From contig CAJGDB010000035.1 of NCBI GenBank assembly GCA_904502165.1, forward strand, positions 1-16,428: 16,428 bases of DNA, read 5' to 3'. The notes under the pieces are model-generated. The model ran no database searches. It worked only from the letters and a program-made list of their open reading frames with translations, and was not told the origin of the DNA. Positions 6,948 to 13,863 of the stretch are shown in pieces; position 1 is the stretch's first letter; each line of letters starts with the position of its first letter. A program made the translations under genes and the position numbers. This DNA comes from an uncultured Akkermansia sp. (GTDB taxonomy: Bacteria > Verrucomicrobiota > Verrucomicrobiia > Verrucomicrobiales > Akkermansiaceae).

Positions 6948-7989
6948 CGGCCTGTCGAATTTCAGGGGCAATCTGTGTATTATCCCTCACTCCGCCGAAG
7001 GCAGAAGCACCACAGCCGGCAGCATACAACGGCACCGCAACACCACTGTGCCAGAATGTGGTAAAGCGGCCCTCAACTTCCCTTTTCTCCTTATCACCGC
7101 CCAGAATGGACAAGCCGCCGGTCTGGTGGTCCGCAGTCACCACAAGCAGAGTATCGGGGTGTTTCTTCATCCATTCCAGCACAACCCCCACCGCCTGGTC
7201 AAAGTCCAGCACTTCGCGCACAGTTTCCGGCAGGTCGTTCACATGGGCTGATATATCTATCTTGGAGCCTTCCACCATCAGGAAGAAGCCGTCCTCATCC
7301 TTCTCCAGCTCGCTGAGGGCTCGCTTTACCATCTGCGGCAGCCAGTCGCCCCGCTTACCGGCAGCTTCACACTCCCCCTCAGCCGCCAATTCCAGCAGGC
7401 GGGAGCGTCTCTGCAGCAAATCACGCTGTTCCTGTGTAAAATCGGCCCGCCCGCCACCGGCCACCACATCAAATCCGGCATTTACCAGAGCGGCAGCTAT
7501 GGCCGGCGTGTCCTTACGGCTTCTGACATGGGCATAGAAGGCGGCAGGGGTGGCATCTGTCACAGATTTAGTCACCACCAGCCCCGTAGCTTTACCAGCC
7601 CGCCGCATCTGTTCTGCGAGAGATTCCACCGAATCCCCCTGTACGTTCAGCCCAAGCTGTCCGTTCACAGCCTTACAGCCACAGGCAATGGCCGTCCCCC
7701 CCGCTGCAGAATCCGTCACGGTATGGGAACCGGAAGTAGTAATACTGAACCCGGTCACGGGCAGCGCCGTCATGTTCAGTTTCCCCTGATTGGAAAGCCA
7801 TGCCGCCCACACATGTTCTGCCCCCATACCATCTCCGATCATCAGAATTACATTGCGAGCCCTGGCCCGCTGCACGCTGATTTCAGAGGAGGCAATAGTC
7901 TCATGCGCGCGCACGTGGTGATATTTCTGAGAAGCACAGGCTGTGAGGCCCAGTGCACACAATCCGGCAATCAGGCAAAGTGTCTTCAT
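6931..7989 (-). CDS. alkaline phosphatase lipoprotein
   Basis: 352 residues, a compact member of the alkaline phosphatase (PhoA-type) family, which hydrolyses phosphate monoesters using two Zn and one Mg. A lipoprotein signal with lipobox LTAC (Cys18) followed by Ala suggests anchoring in the outer membrane, facing the periplasm or surface. Family motifs in order: NVILMIGDGMG (Asp53, metal), VTDSAAGGTA (Ser94, phosphorylated nucleophile), DATPAAFYAHV (Asp145 and Thr147, Mg site), VEGSKIDISAHVND (Glu240, Asp245, His249), TADHQTGG (Asp287, His288) and FWHSG (His314). All expected metal ligands and the nucleophile are present, so it should be active. The usual Glu in TADHETGG is Gln here. It is about 100 residues shorter than E. 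coli PhoA. It is flanked by terminators on both sides and so is probably transcribed alone. No Pho box was recognised. Confidence 0.95.
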   Translation of the reverse strand: MKTLCLIAGLCALGLTACASQKYHHVRAHETIASSEISVQRARARNVILMIGDGMGAEHVWAAWLSNQGKLNMTALPVTGFSITTSGSHTVTDSAAGGTAIACGCKAVNGQLGLNVQGDSVESLAEQMRRAGKATGLVVTKSVTDATPAAFYAHVRSRKDTPAIAAALVNAGFDVVAGGGRADFTQEQRDLLQRRSRLLELAAEGECEAAGKRGDWLPQMVKRALSELEKDEDGFFLMVEGSKIDISAHVNDLPETVREVLDFDQAVGVVLEWMKKHPDTLLVVTADHQTGGLSILGGDKEKREVEGRFTTFWHSGVAVPLYAAGCGASAFGGVRDNTQIAPEIRQAAGMKP

Positions 7990-7995
7990 GCCTAC

Positions 7996-8024
7996 ACCCT
8001 ACCACAAGCCTACGTCCGTAGCAA
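7996..8024 (-). promoter_or_regulatory. weak candidate promoter of the alkaline phosphatase gene
   Basis: On the minus strand TTGCTA (8019-8024) and a poor -10, TAGGGT (7996-8001), are 17 nt apart, between the upstream terminator and the ATG at 7989. Only 6 nt separate the -10 from the ATG, so the mRNA would be leaderless. The -10 matches consensus at only three positions, so this is speculative. Confidence 0.2.
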
Positions 8025-8030
8025 GCCTGT

Positions 8031-8066
8031 AAAAAAATCTGCCGGGTGGATTCACCCGGCAGATTT
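8031..8066 (-). terminator. Rho-independent terminator after the small lipoprotein gene
   Basis: A 14-bp perfect stem (8035-8048 with 8053-8066, core CTGCCGGGTG/CACCCGGCAG) with a 4-nt loop is followed on the minus strand by a T-run (complement of the A-run 8031-8037). It lies 22 nt after the stop codon at 8089 and separates the lipoprotein gene from the alkaline phosphatase gene. Confidence 0.92.
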
Positions 8067-8088
8067 GAAAAAACTTTCTGGTAAGGAA

Positions 8089-8304
8089 TTACTTGCCAGC
8101 GCCATCGAGCACCTTCACAGGGCCGTCTACCTGATTGCCGGGCTGGCCAGGCTGCTCGGCAGGAGCGCAGGGCTGAGCAGGCTGTTCTACGGGAACAAGG
8201 TCGGTGGGCACCTTACGAAGCTTGGGAGCAGCCTGAGTCTGGCAGCAGCAGGAGCTGAAAGCCACGGCAGAAACAACGGAAAGGATGAGAGCAGTGAATT
8301 TCAT
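8089..8304 (-). CDS. small Cys/Pro-rich putative lipoprotein
   Basis: 71 residues from ATG 8304; an upstream in-frame TTG at 8343 is part of the -10 region and is rejected. The N-terminus MKFTALILSVVSAVAFSSCCC looks like a lipoprotein signal, with one of three adjacent cysteines (after SS) the likely lipidation site. The lipobox (AFSSC) is imperfect. The mature part is short and low in complexity, with Pro/Gln/Ala-rich repeats (VEQPAQPCAPAEQPGQPGN), as in small surface or envelope lipoproteins. It has its own promoter and strong terminator, so it is probably monocistronic and real despite its size. No homologue is recognised and the function is unknown. Confidence 0.75.
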   Translation of the reverse strand: MKFTALILSVVSAVAFSSCCCQTQAAPKLRKVPTDLVPVEQPAQPCAPAEQPGQPGNQVDGPVKVLDGAGK

Positions 8305-8337
8305 AAATCTGAATATGGTTGGATGATTCCAGTGCGT

Positions 8338-8366
8338 ATTCAATCAAAATCGCCCGGAATAGTCAA
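8338..8366 (-). promoter_or_regulatory. promoter of the small lipoprotein gene
   Basis: On the minus strand TTGACT (8361-8366) and TTGAAT (8338-8343) are separated by 17 nt. The -35 box matches consensus at five of six positions, the -10 at four. The expected start gives a leader of about 26 nt before ATG 8304. It faces the divergent promoter of the AsmA-like gene. Confidence 0.5.
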
Positions 8367-8438
8367 CACAAATTTCACCTCGGCACCCACTTTTTAATCA
8401 ATTCCGGGGATTTCACTTCCGTAGGAAACATTAAACGC

Positions 8439-8467
8439 TTGAAAAAGGGGCTTCCGGCTGTTATAAG
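8439..8467 (+). promoter_or_regulatory. promoter of the AsmA-like/IF-1-like/U32 operon
   Basis: TTGAAA (8439-8444) and TATAAG (8462-8467) are separated by exactly 17 nt, a good sigma70-type promoter. Only 12 nt separate the -10 box from ATG 8480, so the predicted leader is about 5 nt. Confidence 0.65.
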
Positions 8468-8479
8468 AAGTGTCGAGTT

Positions 8480-10036
8480 ATGGGCAAACGCAACAAAGGC
8501 AAACTTTTCTCCTCTCACGGCAAAGCATCCGGCAGAAACCTGATGCACCGGATTCTCGTCATCGTTTCAGCCGTCATCCTTCTGCTCATCATCCTGATTA
8601 TAGTGGGGTATTTCCAGCTCATTTCCTATCTTCAGGGGGATAGCTTCCGTGAAAAAATCTCTCAGGCAGCCACCAGCGGCCTGAAAGCTGATAAAGCTGA
8701 AATCCTCAGCAATTTCTCTATTAACGGCAGCCGCGTTTCCTGCGAGGGTATCGACATCACTCAGGCCGATTCGATTGAACAGGCCCGCATCGGCCGCATC
8801 AGCGCCGATGTCAACCGTACCGCCCTGCTGGGAAGACAGCTGCACCTCCGTAAACTCAGCGTAGAAGAGGCTTCTGTCTTCATCGCCACCAGACCCGGCA
8901 AATCGAAATCCCGTTCAGGCATTAAACCAGACATCTTCAAGCTGGATCTATTTGAATGCAAGGATGCCGATGTGCATTTCTCTCACAAAGACAAGTCCTA
9001 CCAGCTGCTCGGGGCCAACGTGACTGCCATGCCCACGCCGAAGTTTGCGCGCAATGCCTGGCAGATTAATGCAGAGAATGCCCGCCTGCACACTCCGTTT
9101 TCCTGGCTGCGTGATTGCAGCATCAAATCCGCCACGGCGGTATATCATGGCAACAATCTGAACCTGACAGATTGCAATGTTATGCTCACCCCGGGCGAAA
9201 TGCGCGCCAAGGCGCACTATGATTTGCGCTTCAACCGCTGGAACGGAGACATCCAGGTGAATAAGGGCGATATCCGCCGCATTCTGAATGACGACTGGAA
9301 GAAGCGCTTCTCGGGGGAAATGTATGGACGCATGGTGCTTACCGGCAGCAACGGCGCCGTTGACTCAGCCACGGGCAATCTCTCTGTTCTCAATGGGGTG
9401 CTGGAAGGCCTGCCCTTCCTTTCCCAGCTCCCCCTCGGCAACACCTATCCCTACCGCAGCATCCCGCTTGACAAGGCAGATTGCCAACTGCTCTATCCTT
9501 ACAGCAACGATAAAATCAAGGATGCCTGGTTGTTCGATAAAATCAACTTGAGCGCCAAGCGTGGGCTGCTGATTGTTCATGGTCACATTCTGGTCGGCCA
9601 GAATGGCAAGCTCGGAGGCACACTGACCATAGGCCTGCCGGAGCGTCTTGCCAGCACCCTGCCCGTCCCCCGGGAACAGCTGGTAGACCAGCTCTTTACG
9701 GCTGAAGGCGAGGAAAAGGGATACCTCTGGGTCAATATGAATCTGAGCGGCACCATTGATGACCCGCAGGAGGACCTCAGCATCCGCATCTCTACCCTGG
9801 CAGGCCGACAGCTGGGTAAAGCGGTTACAGAACTTCCGGTCAGCGCGGCGTCTGGCCTGCTGAACACCCTGCTTACTTCAAAGAACGCTTCGGCTGATGA
9901 AGAGCCTGCCGATGAGACATCGGATGAAGAAGACGCAGATGAAGAAAGAGAGGAGGAAGATTCCACACCCTCTCACCCCTCTCCCATCAACAACGCAGCC
10001 GAAGCCGCCGGCTCCATCCTCCGTTCACTGTTCTGA
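8480..10036 (+). CDS. AsmA-like membrane-anchored envelope protein
   Basis: 518 residues. A basic cytosolic N-terminus (MGKRNKGK) is followed by one membrane helix at about residues 25-46, then a long beta-rich region expected in the periplasm. The layout (N-terminal anchor, repeating short beta strands, and near residue 418 NLSGTIDDPQEDLSIRI) matches AsmA-like proteins, bridge-like lipid-transfer or outer-membrane-assembly factors. Residues about 473-495 are very acidic (SDEEDADEEREEED), and the protein ends in a short amphipathic helix (AAEAAGSILRSLF). Start choice: ATG 8480 lies only 12 nt after the -10 box; ATG 8543 (Met22, just before the membrane helix) would give a normal leader and keep the anchor. 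It starts a probable operon with the IF-1-like gene 10 nt downstream. The family is inferred from architecture; no precise function is claimed. Confidence 0.8.
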   Translation: MGKRNKGKLFSSHGKASGRNLMHRILVIVSAVILLLIILIIVGYFQLISYLQGDSFREKISQAATSGLKADKAEILSNFSINGSRVSCEGIDITQADSIEQARIGRISADVNRTALLGRQLHLRKLSVEEASVFIATRPGKSKSRSGIKPDIFKLDLFECKDADVHFSHKDKSYQLLGANVTAMPTPKFARNAWQINAENARLHTPFSWLRDCSIKSATAVYHGNNLNLTDCNVMLTPGEMRAKAHYDLRFNRWNGDIQVNKGDIRRILNDDWKKRFSGEMYGRMVLTGSNGAVDSATGNLSVLNGVLEGLPFLSQLPLGNTYPYRSIPLDKADCQLLYPYSNDKIKDAWLFDKINLSAKRGLLIVHGHILVGQNGKLGGTLTIGLPERLASTLPVPREQLVDQLFTAEGEEKGYLWVNMNLSGTIDDPQEDLSIRISTLAGRQLGKAVTELPVSAASGLLNTLLTSKNASADEEPADETSDEEDADEEREEEDSTPSHPSPINNAAEAAGSILRSLF

Positions 10037-10046
10037 TTTTCAAACC

Positions 10047-10271
10047 ATGAGCCAGCTCTATCCTTCCCAGTACATCGACTGCGTCTGCACTATCTGCGAC
10101 CGATTTGCCCCGACCGTCTTTCACGCCACCCTGCCCAATGGCAAAAGCACCGTTGCCTTTGTGCAGAGCAAGGAGGCCCACCTGCTCGCAATCATCAAGC
10201 CTGGTGATAAGGTGAACGTAACCATCTGCCCGGCAGATTTTGAACGCGCCCGCATTCGCAGCATGGCCTGA
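10047..10271 (+). CDS. IF-1-like S1/OB-fold small protein
   Basis: 74 residues from ATG 10047, about the length of bacterial IF-1 (72 in E. coli). It aligns without gaps from YIDCVCTI onward: LPNG matches LENG in IF-1, and the C-terminal IKPGDKVNVTICPADFERARI matches the IF-1 pattern GDKV.VEL.PYDL..GRI. IF-1 binds the 30S A site during initiation. This copy is divergent: the usual SGKMRKN segment of IF-1 is replaced by SKEAHLLAI, and the N-terminal strand has three cysteines (CVCTIC). It may be a paralogue with a special role rather than the main initiation factor. It sits 10 nt after the AsmA-like gene and 20 nt before the U32 gene, so the three appear co-transcribed. No strong ribosome binding site is seen. 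An upstream extension of the frame overlaps the AsmA-like gene and is rejected. Confidence 0.8.
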   Translation: MSQLYPSQYIDCVCTICDRFAPTVFHATLPNGKSTVAFVQSKEAHLLAIIKPGDKVNVTICPADFERARIRSMA

Positions 10272-10291
10272 ACCTGCTATCAGTACACCTT

Positions 10292-12733
10292 ATGGAAAGA
10301 AAGCCAGAAGTACTTGCACCTGCAGGCAATTGGGACTGTGCGAGAGCCGCAGTCGCCAATGGTGCAGATGCCATTTACTTCGGGCTTGACCAATTCAACG
10401 CGCGCATGCGCGCCGACAATTTCACGAGAGAAGATCTGACCTCTCTCATGCCCTTCCTGCACAGTCATGGAGTTCGCGGGTATGTCACCATGAATGTCCT
10501 CATCTTCCCGGCAGAATTCGAACAGGCTGTTGCCTACCTGAATGCACTCGATGCCGCCGGGGTAGATGGAGTCATCGTGCAGGATATGGGTCTTGCCTCT
10601 CTTATCTCCCGGCAGCGCAAGGCCGGAAAATGGAAAATTGAGCTCCATATCTCCACTCAGATGACCGTAAGCAGCCCGGAAGCCGTGCGTCTGGTGGACG
10701 AACTCTTCGACCCGCAGCAGATTGTCCTCTCCCGCGAGTTATCGCTGCGCGAAATTGAATCCTGCGCCAAAGCAACCAGCAAACCCATCGAAGTTTTCTG
10801 CCACGGGGCTCTCTGTGTTGCCTATTCGGGCCAGTGCCTCACCAGCGAAACACTCGGCCAGCGCAGCGCCAATCGCGGAGAATGCGCCCAGGCCTGCCGC
10901 ATGCCCTACAAGCTGGAGGTTGATGGGCGCCTGCGCGACCTCGGTGAACGCCGCTATATCTTTTCTCCGCAGGACCTCTGTGCGCTGGATCGCGTGCCGC
11001 AGATGATTGCCGCCGGAGTCCACAGCTTCAAGATTGAGGGGCGTCTCAAAAGCCCGGAATACGTAGCAGCTACCACGCGAGCCTACCGTCGGGCGGTAGA
11101 TGCCGCACTGGCCGGTGTTCCCCTTCATGCAGGAAATCGCTCGCGTGATCTGTACGCCATGCAGATGGCTTTTTCCCGCGGTTTCTCCACTGGCTGGCTC
11201 GATGGCACCGACCACCCCCTGCTTACCCACGGGCGCTTCGGCAAGAAGCGCGGTGCCCTTGCCGGGCGCATTGCCCGCAGCGGCGAGGGCTGGCTTGAGC
11301 TCGATTCCCTGCCCGCCATGCCCATTTCACCGGGCGATGGCTTTGTCATTGATGCCGGGCAGGATCGCAACGAAGAACAGGGCGGCCGTATCTGGCGTGT
11401 TCAGGGAAACCGCCTCTTTTTCCACGGCAAGGGCAGCCACATTGACTGGAGATTCGTCAGACCTGGCGATTTGCTCTGGAAAACCGCTGACCCCGCGCTG
11501 GATAAGCAACTGCACAACACCTGGTGCAATTTTGAACGCCACGCAACTGCCACACCCGGGCAGGCTCTCGATATTCACTTTACCGGGCGGCTCGGCAGCC
11601 AGCTTACGGCCACCTGCCGGGGCGTTACCATTGGTAGCGGGCAACCCCTCGAACCAGCAGAAAAGCGCCCCCTTACCCCCGAAACCATCAAGGCACAATT
11701 CTCACGTCTGGGCGGTACCGGATTCTCGCTGGGTACATGCACCTACGAGCTTGAGGACGGACTGATGCTGCCGCTCTCCCTGCTCAACAAAATGCGCCGT
11801 GAACTGGTGGAGAAACTTCCAGCGGCGGCAGCCGACACACCTGGCAGCACCACATGGAAGGGCTGGAGCCACCCCTTCCCTCCCCTCTCTGCCGCCAAAG
11901 GCTACAAGCTTTCTGTCCTTTGCCGCGAAGCAGAGCAGGCCTACGCAGCGGCAGAGGCCGGCATCAAGCGGATATACCTTGATTTCAAGAACATCCGCAG
12001 CTATGAAGAGGTGACTAAAAAGATTCGCCAGAATCATATAAACACCCAGGTGTGGATTGCTACCATGCGAATCATGAAACCGCATGAAGCCGGGTATTTC
12101 AAATACATCCTGGCCGCAGAACCGGACGGCGTACTGGTGCGTAATCTGGGAGCAGCACTCTGGTTCCGCAACAAAGGCATCCGCATGGTGGGTGATTTCT
12201 CGCTGAATACAGCGAATCCGGAAAGCGTGGGGTTATGGAAGGATTTTGGCATGCGGGCGCAGACGGTTTCCTACGATTTGAATGCAGAGCAGCTGGCAGA
12301 CATGCTGGCCAGCGGCTGCGGAGGGGAGCTGGAACTCACCCTGCACCAGCACATTCCCATGTTCCATACCGAGCATTGTGTGTTCTGTACCTTCCTGAGT
12401 CAGGGACACAGTTTCAAGGATTGCGGGCAGCCCTGTGACCACCACAAGGTCCGCATTATGGATCGCGCCTACGCCATGCACTATCTGCGCAGCGATGAAG
12501 CATGCCGCAACACCATGTTTAATGGTCAGGCCCAGTCGGCGGCGCGTTATGTGGAAGGCATGCGCCGCTGCGGGCTGAATCGGTTCCGTATCGAGCTGCT
12601 CGAGGAATCTTCCGAAAAGACAACAGAACTCATCGGGCACTACCGCGCGCTTCTAAACGGCCGCACCACCCCGGACCAGCTCATGCAGCGGCTGAATGTG
12701 ATTGACCGCATTGGTGTAACGGACATGAAATAA
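10292..12733 (+). CDS. U32-family protein (peptidase-like / RNA hydroxylase type), long form
   Basis: 813 residues. The N-terminal half is a U32 domain starting EVLAPAGNWDCARAAVANGA, with the hallmark cysteine motif ALCVAYSGQC...RSANRGECAQACR (Cys175, 182, 198, 202). In characterised relatives these ligate an Fe-S cluster. Well-studied U32 proteins (RlhA, TrhP, UbiU/UbiV) hydroxylate 23S rRNA, tRNA or ubiquinone precursors with prephenate-linked chemistry, so the 'collagenase/peptidase' label is doubtful. The RSANRG sequence and the large size recall the RlhA type with a middle DUF3656-like region. The C-terminal part has a second four-Cys set (HCVFC at Cys696/699, DCGQPC at Cys711/715) in a U32-like barrel remnant, so two Fe-S clusters are possible. 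It is the last gene of the operon with the IF-1-like gene, which supports a role near the ribosome. Substrate unknown. Confidence 0.92.
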   Translation: MERKPEVLAPAGNWDCARAAVANGADAIYFGLDQFNARMRADNFTREDLTSLMPFLHSHGVRGYVTMNVLIFPAEFEQAVAYLNALDAAGVDGVIVQDMGLASLISRQRKAGKWKIELHISTQMTVSSPEAVRLVDELFDPQQIVLSRELSLREIESCAKATSKPIEVFCHGALCVAYSGQCLTSETLGQRSANRGECAQACRMPYKLEVDGRLRDLGERRYIFSPQDLCALDRVPQMIAAGVHSFKIEGRLKSPEYVAATTRAYRRAVDAALAGVPLHAGNRSRDLYAMQMAFSRGFSTGWLDGTDHPLLTHGRFGKKRGALAGRIARSGEGWLELDSLPAMPISPGDGFVIDAGQDRNEEQGGRIWRVQGNRLFFHGKGSHIDWRFVRPGDLLWKTADPALDKQLHNTWCNFERHATATPGQALDIHFTGRLGSQLTATCRGVTIGSGQPLEPAEKRPLTPETIKAQFSRLGGTGFSLGTCTYELEDGLMLPLSLLNKMRRELVEKLPAAAADTPGSTTWKGWSHPFPPLSAAKGYKLSVLCREAEQAYAAAEAGIKRIYLDFKNIRSYEEVTKKIRQNHINTQVWIATMRIMKPHEAGYFKYILAAEPDGVLVRNLGAALWFRNKGIRMVGDFSLNTANPESVGLWKDFGMRAQTVSYDLNAEQLADMLASGCGGELELTLHQHIPMFHTEHCVFCTFLSQGHSFKDCGQPCDHHKVRIMDRAYAMHYLRSDEACRNTMFNGQAQSAARYVEGMRRCGLNRFRIELLEESSEKTTELIGHYRALLNGRTTPDQLMQRLNVIDRIGVTDMK

Positions 12734-12736
12734 AGG

Positions 12737-12775
12737 AAGGACCCCGTTAGCATTCAACGGAGTCCCTTTTTCCTT
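12737..12775. terminator. bidirectional-looking terminator between convergent genes
   Basis: GGACCCCGTT (12739-12748) and AACGGAGTCC (12756-12765) form a 10-bp stem with one mismatch and a 7-nt loop. On the plus strand it is followed by CTTTTTCCTTTT, on the minus strand by a T-rich stretch (TTCCTTTATTT). It lies between the stops of the U32 gene (12733) and the minus-strand secreted protein (12794). Confidence 0.8.
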
Positions 12776-12793
12776 TTGCTTCAGCAAACAGCC

Positions 12794-13798
12794 TTATCTG
12801 GCCACCTTATCCGGCTTTGCCTTGAGAGGAACCGCATGGAACGGCTGCGGAGGAGTTCCCGTGAAACGAGGATTCATGGAAGCAATGTTCTCATTACGGA
12901 TTTCAAAGGTGAATTCTCCGCCTCTGGCCTCATCGCTGGCCTCAAGAATGTGGTCAAACACGCAAACCGGGTGGTTACCGGGTGTTTCCGGCATAACGAA
13001 GATACCGATAGCCATAGAGGGATGCTCCAGCCGCGCATCAGTCGTAATGGTGTAGCTGATGGTGTTCTTGCCACGGCGAAGGCCACCGGAAATGACATCG
13101 GCCCGGCGCTCATCCGAGAACTGGTGCAGAGAAACCCCGTTTATCTTCATATCAATCTTCCGCCCCGGAGCATCTGCAAAGACCTTGCCGATAAGCTGAG
13201 GAGCCGGGCATACAGGCGGCACGGCAGGCGCAGCATCGTAAGGGTGGAAACCATCCTGTTCCTTCAGCACACTCAGGTCACGCGCGTGGAGTCGCTTCTT
13301 CACCTCACCCAGCTGCGTAAGGTTGAACATACGGCTCTGGTCAAACTTCCACCTGCCATCCTCAAACACCATGAGCAGCACATAGGCATTCTCTGCTGCC
13401 TTGGTATTCCCCAGCTGCACATTTCCTACATAGGTGGCCGCAAGCGTGCGGTGGCCGCACCCGGTAATGGTTCCTATGTATTCAAAATTATCCAGGCTGG
13501 GGGGATCAGGCTGGCCATTGAAGAAATCGTGAGGAAAATTCCCCTTATGGGAAATAATCAGATTCCGCACCTTGGTCTGGCGGGCTCTGGTAGTAACCGC
13601 TCTCCAGGCAGATTCATCGCCCCGCATCATCGACAGGCGCCAGGAGCTGTATACCCGCTCCACTGTTGCACGCACTGTTTTCTGATCCGGCATACCAAAA
13701 CGCTCCTGCGCGGCCGTTTCCACCGGAGCCGCCCCCACGGGCATCACGCCCAGCAGGCTGCATACAAACAGGCTGCTCATGAAAAAAATATCTCTCAT
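12794..13798 (-). CDS. secreted protein of unknown function with NTF2-like N-terminal region
   Basis: 334 residues. Signal peptide (MRDIFFMSSLFVCSLLGVMP, likely cut near residue 22-24, GAA/PVE). Residues about 40-160 have the alternating helix and strand pattern of NTF2/SnoaL-like domains (TVERVYSSWRLSMMRGDESA, later VFEDGRWKFD). The C-terminal half, with repeated beta strands (KIDMKINGVSLHQF, NTISYTITTDARLEH, GEFTFEIRNE), looks like an Ig-like beta sandwich. No active-site motif is visible. It is monocistronic, convergent with the U32 gene and divergent from the hydrolase gene. Start choice: ATG 13798 versus ATG 13780 (Met7). A TTTAAT -10-like box (minus strand, 13804-13809) is only 5 nt before ATG 13798, which would suit Met7, but only the longer form has a positive charge before the hydrophobic core. 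I keep 13798 and do not assign a function. Confidence 0.75.
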   Translation of the reverse strand: MRDIFFMSSLFVCSLLGVMPVGAAPVETAAQERFGMPDQKTVRATVERVYSSWRLSMMRGDESAWRAVTTRARQTKVRNLIISHKGNFPHDFFNGQPDPPSLDNFEYIGTITGCGHRTLAATYVGNVQLGNTKAAENAYVLLMVFEDGRWKFDQSRMFNLTQLGEVKKRLHARDLSVLKEQDGFHPYDAAPAVPPVCPAPQLIGKVFADAPGRKIDMKINGVSLHQFSDERRADVISGGLRRGKNTISYTITTDARLEHPSMAIGIFVMPETPGNHPVCVFDHILEASDEARGGEFTFEIRNENIASMNPRFTGTPPQPFHAVPLKAKPDKVAR

Positions 13799-13822
13799 AA
13801 CTGATTAAAACCTACAACAGGC

Positions 13823-13851
13823 TTGCTTTTCTGGCAAGAAAATAGCATACT
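13823..13851 (+). promoter_or_regulatory. promoter of the alpha/beta hydrolase gene
   Basis: TTGCTT (13823-13828) and CATACT (13846-13851) are separated by 17 nt, with 12 nt from the -10 box to ATG 13864. An inverted repeat CTTGC-N7-GCAAG (13822-13838) overlaps the -35 region and could be a regulator site. The -10 matches consensus at four of six positions. Confidence 0.4.
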
Positions 13852-13863
13852 AGCCCGCATATT

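Noticed and set aside
8020..8030. Shared 11-mer ACAGGCTTGCT (minus strand 8020-8030; plus strand 13817-13827) as a common regulator site
   Set aside because: It overlaps two putative -35 boxes, but an 11-base match is expected many times by chance in a window of this size.
8305..8343. Longer N-terminus for the small lipoprotein (TTG 8343)
   Set aside because: The TTG is part of the probable -10 box, and the extension would bury the signal peptide.
9897..10046. Upstream extension of the IF-1-like gene
   Set aside because: It overlaps the end of the AsmA-like gene in another frame, and the extra residues (Lys/Pro-rich) have no IF-1 counterpart; ATG 10047 gives the normal IF-1 length.
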